The notes under the pieces are model-generated. The model was not told the origin of the DNA. It ran no database searches and saw only the letters and a list, made by a program, of their open reading frames with translations. Below are positions 1 to 7,566 of a stretch of 64,000 nucleotides of DNA, piece by piece. The DNA is from Natronosalvus sp042663485 (GTDB taxonomy: Archaea; Halobacteriota; Halobacteria; Halobacteriales; Natrialbaceae), in NCBI GenBank assembly GCA_042663485.1, contig JBHTAF010000002.1, one strand, 5' to 3'. Position 1 is the first letter of the stretch. Every line of letters starts with the position of its first letter. The position numbers were made by a program, and so were the translations under genes.

Positions 1-613
1 GGGTCGGCGCGTCCATCGTCGGCGGGGCGGACGGACCACGAGCGGTTAGCGTGCCCGCGTTTCCGGATTCGAGGACTTCGGCGCTCCCGGTACTGGCGCT
101 GGCACTGGCGCCGCTCGCCGACCGCGCCACGTTCACCTGCCGGCGTTCGGTCGCCGTGACCGCGGCCGTCGCACGTGCGAGCGCCAGCGCCGACACGGGG
201 GCCGCCGAGAGCTCGTCGACCTTCGCGACGACGGCATCCGTGAGATGACCGAGGTTTTGCGTCCCCAAACCGTCGGGTTTCTGGAGGACGTCGAGCGCGC
301 CGCGCTCGAGCGCCTCGAGAGTCGCATCCGCCCCGGCCTCTGTGTGGGCACTGAGCACGAGAATCGGCGTGGGGTCGTGCGTCATGATGCGCTCGACAGC
401 TTCGATACCGCCCATGCCCGGCATTTCGACGTCCATCGTGATCACGTCGATCGCGTCGTCCTCGTTGCCTTCGTCGTCTCCAGCGGACGCGATAGCCTCG
501 ATGGCTGCCTCGCCAGTATCGGCGGTCCGTACGTCGTACCCGGCGGTTTCGAGCGCGTTCCCGACGACTGTTCGCATGAACTGCGAGTCGTCGACAACGA
601 GTACGCCCGTCAT
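1..613 (-). CDS. cheB: Chemotaxis response regulator / protein-glutamate methylesterase CheB (3' part outside window)
   Basis: CheB removes methyl groups from glutamates of chemoreceptors when its receiver domain is phosphorylated by CheA, giving adaptation. The visible part is an N-terminal receiver domain: acidic pair D8/D9, phospho-acceptor D61 in the stretch ITMDVEMPGMGG, S88 in VLSAHTEA and K112 in LQKPDG. It is followed by an Ala/Ser-rich linker that runs off the left edge, so the methylesterase domain cannot be seen here. The first base pairs of the gene overlap the cheY stop as ATGA, so the two are translationally coupled. The identification as CheB rather than a lone receiver rests on the linker after residue 130 and on the cheY/cheW neighbours. 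Confidence 0.9.
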   Translation of the reverse strand, partial: MTGVLVVDDSQFMRTVVGNALETAGYDVRTADTGEAAIEAIASAGDDEGNEDDAIDVITMDVEMPGMGGIEAVERIMTHDPTPILVLSAHTEAGADATLEALERGALDVLQKPDGLGTQNLGHLTDAVVAKVDELSAAPVSALALARATAAVTATERRQVNVARSASGASASASTGSAEVLESGNAGTLTARGPSAPPTMDAPT

Positions 614-972
614 GCCGCGACGACGTCAGCCAGTGCCTTCCGTACGCTTGGTTCCTCGAACGGCTTCGTGACGTAGCCGTCCGCACCAGCCTTTACGGCG
701 AGTTTCATCTTCTCTCGTTGCCCGACACTCGTACACATGATGACCCGCGACCGGGGATCGAGTTTCTTGATCGCCGCGGTCGCCTTGATGCCGTTACACT
801 TCGGCATCACGATGTCCATCATGACGATGTCTGGGTTCTGTTCCTTGTAGAGTTTTACCGCCTCAGCGCCGTTCGACGCCTCTCCAACGATATGGTAATC
901 CTGCTCGAGAATCTGGCGCAGTAGATTACGCATAAAATGGGAGTCGTCTACGATGAGCACCCCTGTCGACAT
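610..972 (-). CDS. cheY: Chemotaxis response regulator CheY
   Basis: This 120-residue protein is a single receiver domain, the usual CheY length. D9 and D10 form the acidic pocket, D53 in MMDIVMP is the phospho-acceptor, T81 in CTSVGQ is the switch Thr, and K103 in VTKPFEE is the conserved Lys. In haloarchaea phospho-CheY acts on the archaellum motor through CheF adaptor proteins, not through FliM. The stop overlaps the start of cheB by four bases, and cheW lies upstream on the same strand after a gap of about 150 bases that carries its own TATA-like element. Confidence 0.97.
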   Translation of the reverse strand: MSTGVLIVDDSHFMRNLLRQILEQDYHIVGEASNGAEAVKLYKEQNPDIVMMDIVMPKCNGIKATAAIKKLDPRSRVIMCTSVGQREKMKLAVKAGADGYVTKPFEEPSVRKALADVVAA

Positions 973-1008
973 TCAATTGTACACCAAATTCCGATAGAGA
1001 TACAACTA

Positions 1009-1017
1009 CCATAAATG
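1009..1017 (-). promoter_or_regulatory. TATA-like element for cheY-cheB
   Basis: Read on the minus strand the site is CATTTATGG, centred about 41 bases before the cheY ATG. That would give a transcript with a leader of about 14 bases. The A+T-rich stretch stands out from the surrounding sequence. Confidence 0.45.
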
Positions 1018-1119
1018 CTGTCTCTCGATTATCAGACATGATAACCGGCGGCAGCGGCCGAATTCTCCGCGTTTTCGGGTGAACAGGAATAGGTCTACCG
1101 GCCGTTCGACGACGGTTTT

Positions 1120-1935
1120 TTACGACTCTGTTCCGGCTGCTAGCAATAGCGCCGGTACGTCGAGGATTCCGGTCGCCTCGATGACGACCGTTCCCTCCGC
1201 TCGAGACGGCGTCTCGGATACCTCGTCTTCGTCCTCGAGGACGAACTCGTCGCTCACGACGGATTCGTCCGCGTCCGCATCTGCGCCAGTGTCCGCGCCG
1301 GCGTCCGCACCCGCCGAACCGCGGCGCGAAATCCCCCCCACTGCGGCGGACGAAGCCGAACCGGAGCCCGGCTTCGACCGACTCCTCGAGAACCGCGACG
1401 ACCGACCCCCGCGCCTGGGCCGGGATTCCTGGCGCGGGCGGCGCTCGCGTTCGACGAGGCCGCAGACGAGCGGGTGCTCGATTGCGCCGCCGGCAACCCC
1501 GGGGTCCTCGACCTCGTCGGGCTCGAGGACGTCGTCTTCGGCAACGTTGTGGACGCCGAGCACTTCGTCGACGCGAAGTGCCGCCGCCTGCTCGTCGGTG
1601 GGTCGATCGAGTACGACGAGTCGCTGTGCGTCCGGCGTCGGCCCGACGGGGAAGTGGACGCGAGTGTCGACGATGGCCGTGATCTCCCCGCGGAGGTCGA
1701 CCAGGCCCTCGACGGCCTGCGGCGACCGCGGCACCCGCGTCAGGTCTGCATCTGCCGGCGGGTCCGTGACTGTCTTCACTTCGTCGACGGGGATCGCCAG
1801 GCGGTGCTCGCCCAGTCGAACGAAGATGAACCGCACGCGCTCTTCTTCCTCGGCCGTCGTCTCGTCGGCCGACTGTCGCTCGCTCGGGTCCTCGATACTG
1901 ATCCCGAGGAGTCTATCGGGTAGCTCCGGAGTCAT
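1120..1935 (-). CDS. cheW: Chemotaxis coupling protein CheW with a long low-complexity insertion
   Basis: CheW joins chemoreceptors to the CheA kinase. Residues about 33-165 carry the CheW SH3-like fold signatures: FIFVRLGEHRLAIPVDEV, then GLVDLRGEITAIVDTRVHF, then a strand ending HPLVCGLVERE. The final piece of the fold, a strand ending in ILDVPALLLAAG, appears only at the C terminus. Between the two lies a segment of about 95 residues that is first Arg/Ser/Gly-rich and then Asp/Ala-rich, with runs such as GADAGADTGADADAD. Plain CheW proteins have about 150-180 residues, so this 271-residue protein is lengthened by the insertion rather than by an extra domain. It is the first gene of the visible che group. 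Confidence 0.92.
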   Translation of the reverse strand: MTPELPDRLLGISIEDPSERQSADETTAEEEERVRFIFVRLGEHRLAIPVDEVKTVTDPPADADLTRVPRSPQAVEGLVDLRGEITAIVDTRVHFPVGPTPDAQRLVVLDRPTDEQAAALRVDEVLGVHNVAEDDVLEPDEVEDPGVAGGAIEHPLVCGLVERERRPRQESRPRRGGRSSRFSRSRSKPGSGSASSAAVGGISRRGSAGADAGADTGADADADESVVSDEFVLEDEDEVSETPSRAEGTVVIEATGILDVPALLLAAGTES

Positions 1936-1961
1936 TGTCTGGTCGACTATCTCAGTCCACC

Positions 1962-1969
1962 ACTAAAAC
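1962..1969 (-). promoter_or_regulatory. TATA box for cheW
   Basis: The minus-strand sequence GTTTTAGT lies about 31 bases before the cheW ATG, the geometry of a leaderless or almost leaderless haloarchaeal transcript. Confidence 0.5.
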
Positions 1970-2148
1970 GTTGCCTCTCCGAGAGGTCGTTCGAGAGAGG
2001 CGGCTCGAGGAAGTTTCTCGGCGAGGGTAGCGGGTCGTCATATCGGCCGTGAGGCGGTCTGGGGGTTTGGTTTCCGGTTTTCCACAGACCGAACCCCGAG
2101 TTCCGAATCCGAAAACGCCACCAACTCGAACGGCGAGGAACTCGCGAG

Positions 2149-2250
2149 TCGAGGGGACGCAGGTCAGAAGGCAGGGACTCGAGGGGACGCAGGCTCGAGG
2201 GTGAGAACGAGAGCGAGAGCGAGAACTAAAACAAGAACGAGAGACGAAAG
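2149..2250. repeat. Short direct repeat and purine-rich low-complexity tract before the SRP RNA promoter
   Basis: The 15-base word tcgaggggacgcagg occurs twice with a 30-base period (2149-2163 and 2179-2193). It is followed at 2201-2250 by a G/A-only-like tract built from gagaac and gagagc units. The rest of the gap between cheW and the SRP RNA (from 1970) shows no ORF with haloarchaeal codon use and no other recognisable signal. Confidence 0.55.
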
Positions 2251-2251
2251 G

Positions 2252-2259
2252 GCCTTAAG
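2252..2259 (+). promoter_or_regulatory. TATA box of the SRP RNA gene
   Basis: GCCTTAAG is centred about 27-29 bases before the inferred 5' end of the SRP RNA, which fits the archaeal TBP/TFB spacing. Confidence 0.55.
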
Positions 2260-2284
2260 GTACGGTCGACTATCCAGACGTGGA

Positions 2285-2603
2285 CTAGGTCGGGCAGTTA
2301 GGCCCTGCTCACAACCCACGGTATGGCCTTCAGTGGGGACCGAAGCCCGCGGGCGTCCGGTCAGACCGGCCGGGGCCCCGGGAGCCAACGTGGAAGCCTC
2401 GTCCGTCGGGGACAGCGGTCGACCATGACCGTCCGCAGGGACGACTCATCGTCGTTAGCCGGCGACAGCCCATCAGGCGCGGAAGCGAGCAGTGGACCGC
2501 CGGACACCTGTCGCTCGACGGGTCGCGGGGTGGAGGAGGCAACCGGGATTCCCCCGGCCGGAACGCCGGGCAACCGCGGGGTCCAACACTCATAACCGAC
2601 CTT
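2285..2603 (+). ncRNA. ffs: Signal recognition particle 7S RNA
   Basis: The RNA scaffold of the SRP, which targets membrane and secreted proteins. The length of about 320 bases agrees with the haloarchaeal 7S RNA. The 5' segment taggtcgg pairs with the 3' segment ccgacc, forming helix 1 as in archaea. The 5' domain has ggtcgggcagttaggccc and the conserved ccgaagcccg. The SRP54-binding helix 8 reads atcaggcgcggaagcgagc, with the GGAA tetraloop and the asymmetric loop ending gcag. The Alu-proximal return strand gccgggcaaccgcgggg is also typical. A run of T follows the 3' end at 2602-2605. Exact ends are inferred from pairing, so they may be off by a few bases. Confidence 0.93.
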
Positions 2604-2962
2604 TTACACTGCAGTCTACCTCGCCAGCGTCAGCAGTGCTGGCGTATGGCTCGGCGTCCCTCAGTAAAAGCTCGACCAAAAGCACTCCTCCCTCCCCTTC
2701 ACTCACTTCGTTCGCTTCGGGTCAGTCGTCGGCCCGCTCGCTCACTGACTCACGGGCTTCGCCCGTTCGTCTTTTCACGGCGCCGTGCGCCGCGCTTCCG
2801 TTCGCTCGCGGTGAAGATACTCGTAACGCCTGCCCTCCCCCGAGTTGCGTCCCGCTCAAGGAACTCGCGGAACGCTCCCGGCCATTTGCCGCGAGCACGG
2901 CTCGAGCAGCCAACACTACTCTCGAGAACGGTAGAAACCGAAAGCGATGAAACCGAACCGGG
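2604..2962. other. Intergenic region with small hairpins, no gene seen
   Basis: No reading frame here shows the acidic codon pattern of neighbouring genes. The region contains short G+C hairpins, the clearest being acgggc-ttc-gcccgt at 2752-2766, followed shortly by a run of four T. Pyrimidine-rich words such as ctcactcacttcgttcgc recur. The hairpins could end stray SRP RNA transcription or the opposing mscS transcript. Nothing more can be supported. Confidence 0.5.
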
Positions 2963-3892
2963 TCAGTCGTCTGCCGCCTCGAGCATAGACGGGTTGCCGA
3001 CCTGCAGGCCCCCATCGAGCGTCCGAACGGGGTAGGGGATGTCGATACCTTCCTCGTCGAATCGCTCTTTGACGCTCGTGACGTACTCCGCGCGGGTCCG
3101 GACGAAGTCCGATCGAGACGGATTCGCGATCCAGAACCGCGACTGGAGGCCGACGTCGGAGTCCCCGAGTTCGGTCAACCGAACCGAGGGACCCGGATCG
3201 TCCATGATGTCGGGGTGGTTCTCGGCTTCCTCGAGGATGATGTCCGTCGCCTCCTGGATGTCGTCGTCGTAGCCGATCCCGAAGACGAACTTCAGGCGGA
3301 GTTTGTCCGCCTCGACGGGGTTCTTGAGGACGTTCTCGGTGAGAAGGCTGTTCGGCACCGTCAACAGTTCGTTGTCGAAGGTGCGAACGCGGGTGACGCG
3401 CAGGCTGATATCCTCGACGACGCCCGAGTAGGTACCGTCGTCCCACTCGATCCAGTCCCCGATACGGAACGGCTTGTCGGTGTAGATGAAGATTCCGGCG
3501 ACGAAGTTCGAGATGACGTTCTGCAGGGCGAAACCGATCGCGAGCGCCCCGGCGGCGGCGATTCCGGCCATCGACACGAGGAAGTTGCCGTAGTCGGCGG
3601 CGCCGAACGCGATGGCGACGCCGAGAAAGAGGATCGCGAACCTGGAGACCACCAGCAACGGCGTCTGGGCGTGTCGATCGAGGCCGCGGCGATCCATCGC
3701 CCGCTCGACCAGCGGGACGACGACTGCCCGCCCGACGAGCCAGACGAGGAGCAACGTCACCAGGAAGACCAGGCCGCTCTCGAGGGTCGACGCGAGCGTC
3801 TCGTCGACCCAGGAGAGTCGGTCGAGTTGCTGACCGATCGGTCCGAGGCCGCCCTGTAGGAGCGTTCCAGCCCCAACCTCGCCGCCGCTCAT
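2963..3892 (-). CDS. MscS-family mechanosensitive ion channel
   Basis: A 309-residue small-conductance channel that opens under membrane tension and protects cells from osmotic downshock. There are three to four N-terminal membrane helices, the last being the Gly/Ala-rich pore helix of MscS (AGIAAAGALAIGFALQNVIS, about residues 120-140), followed by the beta domain (GDWIEWDDGTYSGVVEDISL, then TVPNSLL) and a C-terminal mixed domain with RFWI and FDEEGIDIPYP. The chosen ATG overlaps the stop of the YhbY gene as ATGA; a longer frame continues upstream but reads like an out-of-frame shadow of that gene. It ends the rnp4-yhbY-mscS cluster. Confidence 0.93.
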   Translation of the reverse strand: MSGGEVGAGTLLQGGLGPIGQQLDRLSWVDETLASTLESGLVFLVTLLLVWLVGRAVVVPLVERAMDRRGLDRHAQTPLLVVSRFAILFLGVAIAFGAADYGNFLVSMAGIAAAGALAIGFALQNVISNFVAGIFIYTDKPFRIGDWIEWDDGTYSGVVEDISLRVTRVRTFDNELLTVPNSLLTENVLKNPVEADKLRLKFVFGIGYDDDIQEATDIILEEAENHPDIMDDPGPSVRLTELGDSDVGLQSRFWIANPSRSDFVRTRAEYVTSVKERFDEEGIDIPYPVRTLDGGLQVGNPSMLEAADD

Positions 3893-4143
3893 CGATGGAT
3901 CACTGCCGTGTGCCCTCGCGTGTCGATCAACTGCCCGTTGACCCGCTCGGCGAGGTCGGCCGCCTTCTCCTCCGTGGAACTGCCCGCTCGAGCCGCCCGG
4001 AGGAACTTGACTTTGACGAGGTTCTCGTTCGCGAGCTGGTCGTTGAGTTCGTCGACCACCGCGTCGATGCCGCTCTTCCCGACCCAGACGGTGACGTCGA
4101 GGTCGTGTGCGCGGCGCTTGAGTTCCTGCTCGTGATCGTTCAT
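3889..4143 (-). CDS. YhbY/CRM-domain RNA-binding protein
   Basis: An 84-residue protein that is essentially a single CRM (CRS1-YhbY) domain. The signature is HDLDVTVWVGKSGID near the N terminus (the GxxG-like loop VGKSG), then VKVKFLRAAR and LIDTRGHTAVIHR at the end. Bacterial YhbY binds pre-50S ribosomes; the archaeal role is not settled. An in-frame ATG ten codons further upstream exists, but the residues between look unlike the family start, so the internal Met was preferred. It lies downstream of the RNase P subunit gene and overlaps the mscS start by four bases, so it is probably cotranscribed with both. Confidence 0.9.
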   Translation of the reverse strand: MNDHEQELKRRAHDLDVTVWVGKSGIDAVVDELNDQLANENLVKVKFLRAARAGSSTEEKAADLAERVNGQLIDTRGHTAVIHR

Positions 4144-4215
4144 GGACCGCTCTATGTGGGCGGGCGGTTTCAATGTTCGCGATTCGAGAAACTTCGAGAA
4201 ACGCCCGAGTGACCG

Positions 4216-4491
4216 TCACTCGTACGGATAGCGCGCCTGATTCCCGCAGTCGCAGGTGACGACGACATGGCCGTCGCGCAGGCGAACCCGGGCGTTCTTC
4301 CCCGGACGGAGGTAGGCGTCGCAGGCGTCGCAGGTGAAGCGCTTGAACTGCCGCGGGAGTTCGAGTCGATTTCGTTCGGCGATTCGGCGGGCGAGCCTGA
4401 CGTAGGCGCTCGCCCGCTCGTCGTCGCCGTCGGCAGCGGCCGCTCGAGCGAGAGCGTGGAGACGGTCGATTCGCTCAGCGGCGACGCTCAT
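4216..4491 (-). CDS. rnp4: Ribonuclease P protein component 4 (Rpp21)
   Basis: Rpp21 is the zinc-ribbon protein of archaeal RNase P, which matures tRNA 5' ends together with Rpp29. The 91-residue length is normal. The N-terminal two thirds are helical and rich in Ala/Arg (AAERIDRLHALARAA, ARRIAERNRLELP). The C-terminal zinc ribbon is KRFTCDACDAYLRPG followed by VVVTCDCGNQARYPYE, giving two CxxC/CxC pairs. Its ATG overlaps the stop of a 43-codon ORF upstream (ATGA), and the YhbY gene follows after about 70 bases. Confidence 0.95.
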   Translation of the reverse strand: MSVAAERIDRLHALARAAAADGDDERASAYVRLARRIAERNRLELPRQFKRFTCDACDAYLRPGKNARVRLRDGHVVVTCDCGNQARYPYE

Positions 4492-4619
4492 GGTCGCTTC
4501 GTTTGCCCGTCACGGGTAACTAGGTACCGGAATCCGCCGGCCTCGAGTACGGTCTCGGTCACGGTTTTGGCCGTGACGTCGAGCGTGCCTTCGACCGCTA
4601 CGGCGTGTCGATGCCGCAA
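4488..4619 (-). CDS. Small hypothetical protein coupled to rnp4
   Basis: An open frame of 43 codons starting at a TTG, with the recognisable segment DVTAKTVTETVLEAGGFRY followed by LVTRDGQTKRP. Third codon positions are mostly G or C, as in true genes here, and the stop overlaps the rnp4 start by four bases, which suggests translational coupling. The start is uncertain: no ATG or GTG is available in a suitable place, and the frame stays open further upstream. I do not recognise the family. It could be an RNase P- or tRNA-linked small protein or only a coupling leader. Confidence 0.42.
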   Translation of the reverse strand: MRHRHAVAVEGTLDVTAKTVTETVLEAGGFRYLVTRDGQTKRP

Positions 4620-4623
4620 TACT

Positions 4624-4630
4624 GTTATAC
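4624..4630 (+). promoter_or_regulatory. TATA box for the solute-binding protein gene
   Basis: GTTATAC lies about 35 bases before a GTG and 83 bases before the preferred ATG of the binding protein. Its complement could also serve the minus-strand rnp4 cluster, so this may be a shared divergent promoter region. Confidence 0.4.
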
Positions 4631-4709
4631 GGCTCCCGGTAACTACCCGTGAGAACAGACCGTGACTCCCAGAGGGACAGCGACCGCCGACGGCGGAGAC
4701 GCGACCACG

Positions 4710-6554
4710 ATGGACCGACGATCCCTGCTCGCCGCGACCGCTGCCGGTTGTTCGCTGTCGCTGAGTGGCTGCGTCCGCGAACTTCGGAGCGCGGTCAACC
4801 GTGACCGACTCGAGCCGCTCTCGGTGACGATTACGACCCAGCCGGCAGACGGCGACCGGCAGTCGATTCAGCTCAGCCGGGATATCGCCGCAAACCTCGA
4901 GGCTGTCGGGATCGACGTCCACATCGAACTCCGATCGCCCCAGGAACTCCGCCGACAGGTCCTGGTCAACCACGATTTCGACCTGGTGGTGGATCGCCAC
5001 CCCGGCGGTGCGGACCCCGATTTCCTCTACGAAGCGCTCTACTCCCGGTACGCCGAGGAGTCGGGCTGGCAGAACCCGTTCGGCGTCACGAACATGGCAA
5101 TCGACGACCTGCTGGAGCGCCAGCGCCGGGTCGCGAGTGCGGACCGACGCGAAGCGGTCGAGCAACTGGCGACGCTGGTCGCCCGCGAGCAGCCGTTCGT
5201 CCCCATCTGTCGACCCGACGAGGTTCGACTGGTCCGCACCAGTCGATTCGACGGCTGGCGCGCCGACGAACTCCCGAGCCGACTCGGCTACCTCGGCCTC
5301 GACCCGGTCGAGGAGGGCGGACAGTTACGCGGCACGATCATGGACGCCTCGCCCTCACAGAACGTCAATCCGCTCTCAGCGGCCTACCGGGGGCCGGATC
5401 CCGTCGTCGACCTCGTGTACGATCCGCTCGCCGTCGAGCCGCCGGACGACGAGGCGGTCGTGGCGTGGCTCGCCGAGGACTGGACCTGGGACGGTGGCGA
5501 GAGCGGTGGCGGCGGTGACGGAAACGAAGAGGGCGACGGCGACGATAGCGGTGGCGATGAGGGCGATGGCGACGACGGCGAAACCGCCATCAGCAACGGC
5601 GCCGGTACCGACACCGGCACCCTCGAGGTCACCCTCCGCGAGCACGCCTTTCACGACGGCGAGCCGCTGACGGCGGACGACGTCGAATTCACCTACGAGT
5701 TCCTCGCGGACACCTCGATGGGATCGAGTGACGTTCCAGCCCCCGCCCCACGGTACCGGGGCCGAACCTCGGCCATCCAGTCAGTCGATGTGCTCGACGA
5801 ACGAACGCTCGAGTTCGTCGTCGACGGCACCGAAGCCATCGCCGAACGAGCGCTCGTGGCACCCATCCTGCCGCGACACGTCTGGGAATCGCGATCCGAC
5901 CTGCCGAACGTCCCCGGGGTTCGCCTCGCGCAGGGGACGACCGAGGCGCTCGTCACGAACAACCTCCCGCCGGTCGGCAGCGGTCCCTACCAGTATGCCG
6001 ACCACGAGGACCGCCAGCACCTCACCCTCGAGCGCTACGCCGACCACTTCACGACCCGCGAGGACGTGGACCTGCCGGCGCCGACCGCCGACTCGTTCCG
6101 AGTCCAGATCGACCCGCGGAGCACCTCCGCCATCTCGCTGATCCGGGACGGAGACTCCGACGTGACGATTTCGCCGCTCGAGACGTACGTTCTGGACGAC
6201 CTCGAGGGAGCGGGCGACGTCGAACGGGTCGAGTCGGAGACGGCGGCGTTCTACCACCTCGGGTTCAACGTCCGGCGCGCGCCGTTCGGCGACCCGTACT
6301 TCCGTCGGGCGGTTGCCGGCGTAATCGACGAGGCGTGGCTCGCCGAGACGGTGTTTCACGGCCACGCCGATCCGATCGCGACGCCGCTGTCCCCCGAGTG
6401 GATGCCGTCGTCGCTGGCGTTCGGTGACGAAAACGAAGACCCTGTCGTCCCCTTCCACGGCTCCGACGGTGAACTCGACGTCGACGCCGCTCGAGCGGCG
6501 TTCGAGGACGCGGGGTACCACTACGACGGCGACGCCCTGGTGGTGAGACAGTAA
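4710..6554 (+). CDS. Tat-exported lipoprotein, family 5 (dipeptide/nickel type) solute-binding protein with permuted lobes
   Basis: A 614-residue extracellular binding protein. The start MDRRSLLAATAAGCSLSLSGC has a twin-arginine pair and a lipobox (LSGC), so it is a Tat lipoprotein anchored to the outer face of the membrane. The order of segments is unusual. Residues about 35-190 (ANLEAVGIDVHIELRS, FDLVVDRHPGGADPDFLY, QPFVPICRPDEVRLV) resemble the last part of family 5 proteins. The classical beginning (NPLSAAYRG, LVYDPLAV, then FHDGEPLTADDVEFTYEFL) comes only after about residue 230. A Gly/Asp/Glu insertion of about 35 residues splits the WTW...LEVTLREHAFHDG region. No ABC permease or ATPase gene is adjacent; the next gene overlaps by one base and encodes a PAP2 protein. 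A GTG 48 bases upstream is an alternative start. Confidence 0.85.
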   Translation: MDRRSLLAATAAGCSLSLSGCVRELRSAVNRDRLEPLSVTITTQPADGDRQSIQLSRDIAANLEAVGIDVHIELRSPQELRRQVLVNHDFDLVVDRHPGGADPDFLYEALYSRYAEESGWQNPFGVTNMAIDDLLERQRRVASADRREAVEQLATLVAREQPFVPICRPDEVRLVRTSRFDGWRADELPSRLGYLGLDPVEEGGQLRGTIMDASPSQNVNPLSAAYRGPDPVVDLVYDPLAVEPPDDEAVVAWLAEDWTWDGGESGGGGDGNEEGDGDDSGGDEGDGDDGETAISNGAGTDTGTLEVTLREHAFHDGEPLTADDVEFTYEFLADTSMGSSDVPAPAPRYRGRTSAIQSVDVLDERTLEFVVDGTEAIAERALVAPILPRHVWESRSDLPNVPGVRLAQGTTEALVTNNLPPVGSGPYQYADHEDRQHLTLERYADHFTTREDVDLPAPTADSFRVQIDPRSTSAISLIRDGDSDVTISPLETYVLDDLEGAGDVERVESETAAFYHLGFNVRRAPFGDPYFRRAVAGVIDEAWLAETVFHGHADPIATPLSPEWMPSSLAFGDENEDPVVPFHGSDGELDVDAARAAFEDAGYHYDGDALVVRQ

Positions 6555-7390
6555 TGTTCCTCCAGACGCTCACACAGGTGGTCGTCGTCGTCGCCGCCAT
6601 GATCGTCGTCTCGACGGCGGCGTTCGCGGGTCGGCAGCGACTGGTCGAAACCGCCAGAGACTGGCGCCGACGGGTAGCAGGAATCCTCCCGATCGTGCTC
6701 GTCCTCGTGTCCGTGTTGTTGTTCAACAGCGTCGCCAGGGACCTCGCCCCCGAGGTGTCCTGGATGATCGGCTGGGAACTCACCGGGATGATCTACGACA
6801 TCGAGGGTGACTTCATCCTCTGGCTGCAGGCCCAGGCGACCCCCGAGCTGACGGCGTACTTTTCGTTCATCTACATCTACGGCTACGTCTTCGTCCTCGT
6901 GTTTCCGGTAATCGCCTACTTCCTGCTCCCGAACACGCGCCCGCTCCGGGAACTGCTCGCGGCCTACACCCTCAACTACACGCTCGGGCTCGTCTGCTAC
7001 GTATTCGTCATCGCCTTCGGCCCCCGGAATATGATGCCCGAACTCATCCAGGCACTGCTGTACGACACGTACCCGCAGTACCAGCACCTCACCCGCCAGG
7101 TCAACCGCAACACCAACGTCTTTCCCTCGCTCCACGCCTCGCTCTCGACGACGGTCGCCCTGCTGGCCTACCGGACTCGCGAGGTCTACCGCGGCTGGTT
7201 CTGGCTCGCCGCCTGGCTGGCCGTCAGCGTCTCCCTCTCGACGATGTACCTGGGCATCCACTGGGCCATCGACGTGGTCGCGGGCATCGGCCTCGCCTGG
7301 CTCGCCGTCGAGCTCTCGACGCACCTCGTGGGTCGCTGGTCGGTTTACGACGGACTCGAGCGTCGCGGGCTGTGGAATCGGAGTCACTGA
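6554..7390 (+). CDS. PAP2-superfamily integral membrane phosphatase/transferase
   Basis: A 278-residue membrane protein with about six helices. The PAP2 motifs are FPSLHAS (motif 2) and STMYLGIHWAIDV (motif 3, with the catalytic His and the Asp that assists it). Motif 3 normally begins SR; here the Arg is Thr. The first motif KxxxxxxRP is not evident, which resembles the inositol phosphorylceramide synthase branch more than plain lipid phosphatases. It probably acts on lipid phosphates at the outer side of the membrane. The ATG overlaps the TAA of the binding-protein gene, so the two are likely one operon, though a shared function is not obvious. Confidence 0.85.
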   Translation: MFLQTLTQVVVVVAAMIVVSTAAFAGRQRLVETARDWRRRVAGILPIVLVLVSVLLFNSVARDLAPEVSWMIGWELTGMIYDIEGDFILWLQAQATPELTAYFSFIYIYGYVFVLVFPVIAYFLLPNTRPLRELLAAYTLNYTLGLVCYVFVIAFGPRNMMPELIQALLYDTYPQYQHLTRQVNRNTNVFPSLHASLSTTVALLAYRTREVYRGWFWLAAWLAVSVSLSTMYLGIHWAIDVVAGIGLAWLAVELSTHLVGRWSVYDGLERRGLWNRSH

Positions 7391-7566
7391 AGGACTTCGG
7401 GAAACGGATCCAAGAGCGAGTTCAGGGGAAACGGATCGAGAGAAACGACTCGAGAGGGTCGGGAGCCCTGGCTACCAACTCGCCGACGCCAACGATGACG
7501 CTGACGCCACCGTCGAGGCTGTCGCTCTCGAACTGGAAATCGCAAGAGAACTACCGAAATCGGCGC

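Noticed and set aside
2201..2250. The gagaac/gagagc tract as a CRISPR array or tandem repeat gene
   Set aside because: The units are short and irregular with no spacers, so it is low-complexity sequence only.
3893..4219. N-terminal extension of the MscS protein by 109 residues
   Set aside because: The added residues are Arg-rich and lie out of frame over the YhbY gene; the ATG at the ATGA overlap gives the normal MscS start.
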